From assembly GCF_009720385.1 (NCBI RefSeq), contig NZ_ML769305.1, forward strand, positions 204,208 through 268,207: 64,000 nt of DNA, read 5' to 3'. The stretch's first letter is position 1. Every line of letters begins with the position of its first letter. Below the pieces are notes generated by a model. The model did not search any database. It was not told the DNA's origin and saw only the letters and a program-made list of their open reading frames with translations. This DNA is from Catellatospora vulcania. GTDB lineage: Bacteria; Actinomycetota; Actinomycetes; Mycobacteriales; Micromonosporaceae. Shown here in pieces: positions 58,191 through 64,000 of this stretch. The translations under genes were made by a program, and so were the position numbers.

Positions 58191-59665
58191 CCACGATCCC
58201 CAAGCTGGCCTTCGCCGGCCGCATCCTCCTGCTCGGCAGCGGCTCGGTGTCGCAGTGCCTGCAGCCCCTGCTGCTGCGCCACGTCGACATGGACTTCACG
58301 CGTCTGACCGTGATGGACTTCGAGGACCTCGCCCACACCGCCGCGGAGATCACCGCCGCCGGCGCGACCTACGTGCGTGAGCGCATCACCCCGGAGAACA
58401 TCGAGACCAAGCTCGCCGAGTACGTCGGCGAGGGCGATGTGCTGATCAACCTGGCGTGGAACATCGACACCGGCGTGATCATCGACTGGTGCCAGCGCCA
58501 CGGCACCCTCTACGTCGACACCTCGGTCGAGGAGTGGGACCCCTACGCCGACCAGCTCAACGCGACCCCGCAGTCGCGCACGCTGTACGCCCGGCACATG
58601 AAGCTGCGCGAGCGGGCCAAGGGCTGGAAGAAAGACGGCCCCACCGCGATCGTCGAGCACGGCGCGAACCCCGGCCTGGTCAGCCACTGGGCCAAGATCG
58701 CTCTGATGGACATCGCCACCGCGATGCTCAAGGAGCCCGAGCGCCTGCCCAAGCCGCTCGACCCGGCCCGCAAGGCCAAGCTCGAAGAGGCCCTGGCCAA
58801 CCGCGACTTCGCGGCCCTGGGCATGCTCACCGGCACCAAGGTCATCCACATCTCCGAGCGCGACACCCAGGTCAGCGACAAGCCCAAGCAGGTCGGCGAG
58901 TTCGTCAACACCTGGTCCGTGGAGGGCTTCTACGAGGAGGGCATCGCGCCCGCCGAGATGGGCTGGGGCACCCACGAGCCCACGCTGCCCGACAACGCGT
59001 ACACCCACGAGTCGGGTCCGCAGAACCAGATCTGCCTCGCCCAGACCGGCATCACCACCAAGGTCCGCTCCTGGGTGCCGCTCGGCGGCCCCATCATCGG
59101 CATGGTCGTGCGCCACGGCGAGGCGTTCACCATCAGCGACCACCTGACCGTGTGGGAGGACGGCAAGGCGGTCTACCGCCCCACCGTGCACTACGCGTAC
59201 CAGCCGTCCGACGCCGCGCTGAACAGCCTGCACGAGTGCCAGATGACCGGGTACACGCTGCAGACCGACCAGCGCATCATGAACGACGAGATCGTCAGCG
59301 GCATCGACGAGCTCGGCGTGCTCCTGCTCGGCCACGAGCTCAACGGCTGGTGGGTCGGCTCGCAGCTCGGCATCGACGAGTCCCGGGCCCTGGTCCCGCA
59401 CCAGAATGCCACCACGCTGCAGGTCGCGGCGTCGGTCCTGGGCGCCGTCCACTGGATGGTCAACAACCCGAACCGGGGCCTGTGCGTCCCCGACGACCTC
59501 GACCCCGAGGCCGTCCTCGACGTCGCCAACCCGTACCTGGGCCCGGTCCCGTCGGTCCACACCGACTGGACCCCGCGCAGCTCCTACTACGAGCCGTTCG
59601 CCAACTTCCGCCCGAAGACCGGCGACGACTCCGAGCCCTGGGCCTTCGCCAACTTCCTGGTCTAG
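58187..59665 (+). CDS. Homospermidine synthase
   Basis: A 492-residue NAD-dependent enzyme of the saccharopine dehydrogenase-like fold. The Rossmann motif GRILLLGSGSVSQCLQPLL is at residues 11-29, and VDTSVEEWDPY, IVEHGANPGLVSHWAK and WGTHEP follow. It condenses two putrescines (or putrescine and spermidine) to homospermidine with release of ammonia or diaminopropane. Coupled by a 4-bp overlap to the ornithine decarboxylase gene, with GGAGA before the GTG, so the pair is a complete ornithine-to-homospermidine route. Confidence 0.92.
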   Translation: MTTIPKLAFAGRILLLGSGSVSQCLQPLLLRHVDMDFTRLTVMDFEDLAHTAAEITAAGATYVRERITPENIETKLAEYVGEGDVLINLAWNIDTGVIIDWCQRHGTLYVDTSVEEWDPYADQLNATPQSRTLYARHMKLRERAKGWKKDGPTAIVEHGANPGLVSHWAKIALMDIATAMLKEPERLPKPLDPARKAKLEEALANRDFAALGMLTGTKVIHISERDTQVSDKPKQVGEFVNTWSVEGFYEEGIAPAEMGWGTHEPTLPDNAYTHESGPQNQICLAQTGITTKVRSWVPLGGPIIGMVVRHGEAFTISDHLTVWEDGKAVYRPTVHYAYQPSDAALNSLHECQMTGYTLQTDQRIMNDEIVSGIDELGVLLLGHELNGWWVGSQLGIDESRALVPHQNATTLQVAASVLGAVHWMVNNPNRGLCVPDDLDPEAVLDVANPYLGPVPSVHTDWTPRSSYYEPFANFRPKTGDDSEPWAFANFLV

Positions 59666-59712
59666 GAAACGAAGGCATCGTCGGCTCGCGTCAGCGAGAC
59701 GAGCGACAGCTC

Positions 59713-59787
59713 TGCACATCGCCATGCGTTGTAGAGGGGCGCCTTCTTGACACCGCGGCCCCGGTCACCACCAGGTGATCGGGGCCG
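59713..59787. terminator. Degenerate repeat plus terminator after the polyamine operon
   Basis: GCACATCGCCATGCG and GGGGCGCCTTCTTGA (59714-59750) resemble half of the dispersed repeat element. A hairpin follows: CGGCCCCGGTCACC (59756-59769) with GGTGATCGGGGCCG (59774-59787), one mismatch in 14, loop ACCA. It lies between the 3' ends of convergent genes. Confidence 0.6.
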
Positions 59788-59874
59788 TCGGCTGTCCGGG
59801 CGCGGCGGCGCACGGTGCGCGACGCACCACCCCGCGGATGCGGCGAGTGGCGGGTCACGCCGCGGGCGTGCCGG

Positions 59875-60579
59875 TCAGGCGGGCACCTTGGCGAGCTGAG
59901 CCTCGGCCGCCGTCTTCACCTGTGTCAGCAGGAACTCGGCCATCTCCTGATCCGCCCCCAGCGCGGACAGCATGGTCACCACCCGGCCGCGGCCCAGGTA
60001 CGCGTGGCACTCCACGACCCCGGCGACGGCGAAGCAGGCCGCCGCGCCGCGGTACAGGCCCGACTGCACGGCGACGGTGTTACGCGCCGTCTTGCGGTAG
60101 GTGTCGCCGTCCGAGTAGCTCTTGCAGCCCTTCAACAGGCTCGCCACCTTGGCCACGACGTCCTTTCCGTGCTGCCTGGGCAGCACGAACGCCTCCTGGA
60201 CCACCACCCAGCCGTTCGCTGTCCAGGCTCGCGCGTGACCCTTGACCTGCTTGGCGTCCCCGGTGGACGAGGCAGAACGCTTACCGCACGCGGTGACGAC
60301 CCCGGCCGGGTACCCCGGCGAGTGGTCGCCGTCGTAGGTGCGGTCGACCTCCGCCGTGCCGCCGCTCAGCATCGACGCCAGCAGGTCGTCGCCGATCAGC
60401 ACCGTGTCCAGCAGCTTCGCGGCAGTGAGCACGGGGGCGGGCGACGGGGAGGCCGGTGCGGGCGGCGCGGCGGAGGCCGCCGGCGGTGACGGCGCGCCCG
60501 ACGGTGTGGCCGGGTCGGCCGGGCCGCAGCCGCCCGCGAGCAACACGGCGACGACGGCGAGCGGTGCGAGGCGTCTCAA
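59875..60579 (-). CDS. Lipoprotein, unknown function
   Basis: A 234-residue exported protein. LAPLAVVAVLLAGGCG places a lipid-modified Cys near residue 18, then an Ala/Pro/Ser linker (about 20-48). The mature domain has four cysteines (VTACGK, LKGCKS, AACFAV, VECHAY) and resembles PknH-sensor-like or DUF5642-like extracellular domains only loosely. The TTG start at 60579 is chosen because AGGAG lies 7 nt upstream and it gives a short signal. Function unknown. Confidence 0.72.
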   Translation of the reverse strand: MRRLAPLAVVAVLLAGGCGPADPATPSGAPSPPAASAAPPAPASPSPAPVLTAAKLLDTVLIGDDLLASMLSGGTAEVDRTYDGDHSPGYPAGVVTACGKRSASSTGDAKQVKGHARAWTANGWVVVQEAFVLPRQHGKDVVAKVASLLKGCKSYSDGDTYRKTARNTVAVQSGLYRGAAACFAVAGVVECHAYLGRGRVVTMLSALGADQEMAEFLLTQVKTAAEAQLAKVPA

Positions 60580-60710
60580 GGTCTGGCTCCTGCGCTCAGA
60601 TGAGGGAACGCCGCACGATACCGCTGCCCGCGACCGCCACGCCGTCCCCCGGGCCGCCTCAGCCGCCACGCGCCGGCAGGCGGCGACATCGCTGGTCACG
60701 GCCCCCGACG

Positions 60711-60766
60711 CGTTAAGAAGGTGCCCTTCCACCACGTATGGCGAGGTGAAGGTGCCCTTCCTTACC
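60711..60766. repeat. Dispersed palindromic repeat, GAAGGTGCCCTTCC family
   Basis: GAAGGTGCCCTTCC occurs twice in direct orientation (60718-60731 and 60748-60761) around a 16-bp spacer, in which CACCACG and CGAGGTG can pair. The right end supplies the stop codon of the EamA transporter gene. Confidence 0.68.
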
Positions 60767-61958
60767 TCTGGGCGGGGTGGTGGGGGGCGCGCTGGTCGCG
60801 GCGGTTGGGTGCCGGGTCGGTGGGCGGGCGGGTGCCGGCGGCGGGGGCCGAGCGGGCGCGGCGGGAAAGGCGGGCGAGACGGCGGCGCACACCGCGGCCG
60901 GGCGCGGCTACGACCTCGGCCGGGGCGTCGGCCAGGTCGGCGGGGTGGCCGGGCGCGGCCACGGCCTCGGCAGGGGCGTCGGCCGGGGCGGTGGCCGCGA
61001 CCGTGGCGGGCTCGGGTGTCTGGAGCGCGGGGTGCGGGCGGGTGGCGCGGCGGCGGAGTTGCAGGACGGCGACCGAGGACACGACGGCCAGGCCGCCGAG
61101 AGCCTGCATGGGACTGAGGCGCTCGCCGTAGACCAGGGCGGTGGTGGCCACCGTCACGGCGGGCTCGGCGCAGGACAGGATCGCGGCGGCGGAGGCGCCG
61201 ACGTCGCGTACGCCGACGAACATGCCGGCGATGGGGACGACGGTGGAGACCACGGCGAGTAGGGCGATCCACACCCAGCCCGACGCCTGGTGGGGCGCGT
61301 GCAGGGTGCCCGTGGCCAGGCCCGCGGCGGCCAGGCTGGCCGCGGCGGAGGTGCAGACCACCGCGGTCACCGCGAAGATGTCCAGTCCGGCGGGCAGGCC
61401 CGCGGAGACGGTCAGGTAGAGGGCGTACGCGACCGCGGCGCCCAGCGCCAGCAGCACTCCCCCGGTGGCGGCCGCACCGCCGACGCCGCCCGCCCCGAGC
61501 ATCAGCAGCATGCCCACGGCCGAGCAGCCCAGCGCGGCCAGCCGGCGGCGGTCCGGCCGCTCCCGGCGCAGCGCGATCGCGAGCACGGTGACCAGCGCCG
61601 GGTAGGCGTACAGCAGCAGCGCGGTCAGCGAGGCGTCGATCTGGGCCAGTGCCCCGAAGTAGAACCCGGCCTGCAGCGCGTAGCCGAGCGCGCCCAGCCC
61701 GACGCAGACGGCCAGGGCCCGCCCGCGGGGCAGCGGCGCGCGCCGCCAGGCCACCACGGCCCACAGCAGCACGGCGGCGAGCACGAACCGGCCGGACAGC
61801 ATGGTCGGCACGTTGAACCCGGCCGCGTACGCCTGCTTGGCGAACACCGCCGACATGCCGAACCCCGTCGCGGAGACGAGCACCAGCACGGTGCCGCGCC
61901 GGGCGGAGCGGGCGATCGGCGTGCTCACGGCGGAGGGCGCGGAGAAGGTGGCGGTCAC
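60762..61958 (-). CDS. EamA/DMT-family transporter with long Ala/Pro tail
   Basis: A 398-residue protein with ten membrane segments in two EamA repeats (GTVLVLVSATGFGMSAVFAKQAY start; ALLAVVSTVVPIAGMFVGVRDVGASAAAILSCAEPAVTVATTALVYGERLSPMQ in the second). The cytoplasmic tail of about 90 residues is Ala/Pro/Arg-rich and atypical for the family. The substrate is probably a metabolite or amino acid to be exported. GTG 61958 follows minus-strand TAACGT by 8 nt. Divergent from a LysR gene that probably controls it. The stop codon lies in a repeat element, so the tail may have been extended by insertion. Confidence 0.85.
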   Translation of the reverse strand: MTATFSAPSAVSTPIARSARRGTVLVLVSATGFGMSAVFAKQAYAAGFNVPTMLSGRFVLAAVLLWAVVAWRRAPLPRGRALAVCVGLGALGYALQAGFYFGALAQIDASLTALLLYAYPALVTVLAIALRRERPDRRRLAALGCSAVGMLLMLGAGGVGGAAATGGVLLALGAAVAYALYLTVSAGLPAGLDIFAVTAVVCTSAAASLAAAGLATGTLHAPHQASGWVWIALLAVVSTVVPIAGMFVGVRDVGASAAAILSCAEPAVTVATTALVYGERLSPMQALGGLAVVSSVAVLQLRRRATRPHPALQTPEPATVAATAPADAPAEAVAAPGHPADLADAPAEVVAAPGRGVRRRLARLSRRARSAPAAGTRPPTDPAPNRRDQRAPHHPAQR

Positions 61959-62053
61959 GGAACAGAACGTTAGGCCGCCGCAAGCCATCGAGGTAGCCTT
62001 GGTTTCCAGCGCTGTCCACAGGAATCTCCTATAGATCGGTCGAAGGCCACCAC

Positions 62054-62980
62054 GTGCTCTCGCTGCACCAGCTCCGCTGCTTCCTCGCCACCCTGGAACA
62101 CGGCTCCTTCACCGCCGCCGCCGGCGCGCTCGGCTACGCCCAACCGTCGATCTCCGAGCAGGTCCGGCTGCTGGAGCAGCAGCTCGACACGACCCTGTTC
62201 CGGCGGGTCGGCCGCGGCCTGGTGCCCACCGAGGCGGCCCGCGCCCTGCAGCCGCACGCCTCCGCCGCGCTGGCCGCCGTCGCCGAGGCCGGCCGGGCCG
62301 TCGCCTCGGTGCGCGAGCTGCTCACCGGCACGGTGCGCTTCGGGGTGTTCCGCACCGCCCGCTTCTACCTCGCCGCCGACCTCGTCGCCGACGTGCTGCA
62401 GCGCCACCCCGGCGTGCGGGTCGAGCTGGTCGGGCAGAACTCCGCCGAGGTCCTGGAGCACCTGCGCAAGGGCCGCCTCGAAGCGGCGGTGATCGCACTG
62501 CCGGTCGAGGACGAGAACATGGTCGTCACCCCGGTGCTGCGCGACGAACTGGTGTACGTCAGCGCCGACCCGGCCCGGCTGCACGCCCGGATCACCCCCG
62601 CCGACCTGGCCGCGGCCCAGCTCGTGCTGCCCGACGCGAGCTGGCGGGAGACCGACACCACCCGCCGCCAGCTCGCCCAGGCCGTGCAGCGCACCGGCCA
62701 CCCGCTGCGCCCCCGGATCGAGGTCGAGGACACCGAGACGGCCCTGGAGATCGCGGCCCGCGGCCTGGCCGACACCGTCACCTGGCGCGGCGTGCTGCAC
62801 GGCCTGGCCGACCGGCTGCCCGCCGGGCTCGGCTGGGCCCCGCTGCGCCCGGCGATGTACGAGACGTTCGCCGTGGTGCACCGCGAGGGCGAGCTCTCCC
62901 CCGCCAGCCGCGTCGTGGTCGACCTGGTCACGGCCCGGATGCGCGGCCTGGACCGGGCGATGCGGGCGCGGACCGGCTGA
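62054..62980 (+). CDS. LysR-family transcriptional regulator
   Basis: A 308-residue regulator. The winged helix at residues 1-60 (LHQLRCFLATLEHGSFTAAAGALGYAQPSISEQVRLLEQQL) is canonical LysR, and the C-terminal effector domain starts near 90 (LTGTVRFGVFRTARFYLAADLVADVLQRHPGV). It is divergent from the EamA transporter gene across 95 bp, which contains AGGAATCTCCT, a palindrome suitable for LysR binding. It probably activates or represses the exporter in response to its substrate. Confidence 0.92.
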   Translation: MLSLHQLRCFLATLEHGSFTAAAGALGYAQPSISEQVRLLEQQLDTTLFRRVGRGLVPTEAARALQPHASAALAAVAEAGRAVASVRELLTGTVRFGVFRTARFYLAADLVADVLQRHPGVRVELVGQNSAEVLEHLRKGRLEAAVIALPVEDENMVVTPVLRDELVYVSADPARLHARITPADLAAAQLVLPDASWRETDTTRRQLAQAVQRTGHPLRPRIEVEDTETALEIAARGLADTVTWRGVLHGLADRLPAGLGWAPLRPAMYETFAVVHREGELSPASRVVVDLVTARMRGLDRAMRARTG

Positions 62981-63064
62981 TCCGCGCCCGCCCCGCTCAG
63001 GCGGTCTCCTCCGTGGCGGTGTCGCTGCCATCCGCACGACGGCGTCGGCGCGGCGATCCTGCCG

Positions 63065-63481
63065 GTGCTGCCCGACGGCCGCATCCTGCTGGTCCGGCAC
63101 TTCCGCCACGCCACCCGGCGCTGGCACTGGGAGACCCCCCGCGGCTTCGCCGAGCCCGGCGCCGACGGCGCGGCCACGGCCGCCCGCGAGATCGAGGAGG
63201 AGGTCGGCGTGCCCGCCGACGAGGTGATCTTCCTCGGCGCGCTCGACGTCGACACCGGCGCCGAGGTCGGCGGGGACGAGATCTACCTGGCCCGGCTGGC
63301 GCGCGTGCCCGAGGAGCACCCGGCCGGCGCGGCCGAGGAAGGCATCGACGAGTTCCGCGCGGTCACCGCCGACGAGTTCACGCAGATGATCCGCGACGGC
63401 CGGCTGGGCGACGCGTTCACCCTCGCCGCGTACGCGTACGCGCAGGTCCGCGGCCTGTGGCCGCCGACCGCCGCCGCCTGA
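63065..63481 (+). CDS. NUDIX-domain protein, N-terminally truncated, variant box
   Basis: A 138-residue product starts at GTG 63065, the only canonical start after the in-frame LysR stop. The reading frame upstream already encodes NUDIX-like HPHDGVGAAILPVLPDGR, so the natural N-terminus is probably lost or frameshifted. The box reads GFAEPGADGAATAAREIEEEVGV: the REIEEEVG part is intact but the first conserved Glu is Ala. It may be a decaying gene or a non-catalytic member. Confidence 0.6.
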   Translation: MLPDGRILLVRHFRHATRRWHWETPRGFAEPGADGAATAAREIEEEVGVPADEVIFLGALDVDTGAEVGGDEIYLARLARVPEEHPAGAAEEGIDEFRAVTADEFTQMIRDGRLGDAFTLAAYAYAQVRGLWPPTAAA

Positions 63482-63626
63482 CCGCTCTCCTCACACCACT
63501 GCCGTGCCCCGGCGCGTTCGCGCCTCGTGGTGCGCGGCACCATCGCTACGCCATCCTAGGCTGCTAGGTGAGTGGCCTGATCGGAGGATCGCCGCGGCGC
63601 CCGTCCACACGAGACCGTGACCGGGT

Positions 63627-63667
63627 GCGTGACACTTTGCCGTCTAGCGTCACACTTCTATGTGTGG
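63627..63667. promoter_or_regulatory. Repeated and inverted GTGACACTT/CACAC motifs upstream of the secreted-protein gene
   Basis: GCGTGACACTT and GCGTCACACTT are near-identical direct repeats about 20 bp apart, and CACAC/GTGTG (63650-63654 and 63661-63665) form an inverted repeat beside TAGCGT (63644-63649). This looks like an operator or promoter region, 65-100 bp before the ATG at 63731. Confidence 0.35.
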
Positions 63668-63730
63668 TAAAAATCTTCCCATCGCTGCGCAGCGGACGGC
63701 AAATAACTCCAACACCCCTCAGGAGCCCCC

Positions 63731-64000
63731 ATGTCCCGCTTCGTACCCCGGGCCGTCACCGTCATCGTGGCCGGTGTGATCGCGTCCGTGCTGGCCTTCG
63801 CCAGCCCCGCGCACGCCGCGACCTTCCTCACCCACGCGCAGGCGGCCTCACAACTCAGCGCGTCCGGGATCACCTGGTCGTCGAGCGGCAACTGCAGCAA
63901 CCGCAACAACGCGAGCTGCACCTCGTTCACCGACGTCCGCCAGGTCACCATCAGCGGCATCAAGACGCTCAAGAGCGCCAGCGGCTGCGCCATCAACATC
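63731..64000 (+). CDS. Secreted protein, N-terminal part only
   Basis: Ninety codons are present. A signal peptide (RAVTVIVAGVIASVLAFASPAHA) is followed by ATFLTHAQAASQLSASGITWSSSGNCSNRNNASCTSF. This beginning is familiar from actinomycete secreted proteins whose later part carries a His/Asp peptidase-like (M15-type) motif, but that part is outside the window, so the function cannot be confirmed. AGGAG 6 nt before ATG 63731 supports the start. Confidence 0.7.
   Translation, partial: MSRFVPRAVTVIVAGVIASVLAFASPAHAATFLTHAQAASQLSASGITWSSSGNCSNRNNASCTSFTDVRQVTISGIKTLKSASGCAINI

Noticed and set aside
59875-62019. Apparent single 714-codon minus-strand protein joining the lipoprotein to the EamA region
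   Set aside because: Only the last 234 codons have a ribosome site, signal peptide and lipobox; the rest is a shadow of the transporter gene and intergenic DNA.

Overview
The window looks like a chromosomal segment of a high-GC actinomycete, most probably Micromonosporaceae (an inference). The bases are roughly 70-75% G+C with strong third-position GC bias. The gene content is actinobacterial: lysX, AfsR/SARP regulator, Pkn-type kinase, S51 peptidase E, a DUF5925 AAA ATPase. Many genes appear leaderless, with a TANNNT-like -10 box 6-8 nt before the start codon. No rRNA, tRNA, CRISPR array or transposase gene was recognised. Both ends cut a gene: lysX on the left (C-terminus missing), a secreted protein on the right (N-terminus only).

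Layout. 0-9.7 kb: lysX, membrane proteins, two NUDIX hydrolases (one membrane-anchored), a second beta-clamp (DnaN paralogue) divergent from a MazG-like pyrophosphohydrolase, a PhoX-type phosphatase and an AAA ATPase. 9.8-12 kb: ABC-2 exporter with a divergent TetR repressor and a clear shared operator. 12-19.3 kb: a 1,328-aa DUF4011-helicase-nuclease protein (candidate single-gene phage defence), a NUDIX enzyme, an Imm51-like immunity protein, an S66/MccF-like peptidase and an MscS channel. 19.4-22.3 kb: lipoprotein, PfkB kinase, and a DUF4236/CGNR pair with a perfect palindromic operator. 22.2-25.4 kb: decayed and intact VOC (glyoxalase-fold) genes around a distinctly lower-GC two-gene insert encoding secreted or anchored proteins of unknown function.

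25.4-45.8 kb: GNAT, AfsR/SARP regulator, thiolase, glutathione peroxidase, YihY/BrkB protein, a Pro/Ala-rich anchored protein, CaiB-type CoA transferase, PH-domain protein, Ser/Thr kinase with an extracellular lectin-like domain, SMP-30 lactonase, a class A penicillin-binding protein, asparaginase, another NUDIX and a zincin. 46-56.8 kb is rich in secreted enzymes: a GH13 amylase with two starch-binding modules, peptidase E, a beta-propeller protein, AidB-like acyl-CoA dehydrogenase, a nucleotidyltransferase and an M28 aminopeptidase. 57-59.7 kb: a coupled ornithine decarboxylase-homospermidine synthase operon (putrescine to homospermidine). 59.8-64 kb: lipoprotein, EamA exporter with a divergent LysR regulator, a truncated NUDIX and the start of a secreted protein.

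Two families of dispersed palindromic repeats recur in intergenic gaps. One is built on GAAGGTGCCCTTC/GAAGGGCACCTTC modules, the other on GTTTCGGGGAAACTGC. Several strong terminator hairpins are also visible. All names come from reading motifs and remembered family features; no database search was run.
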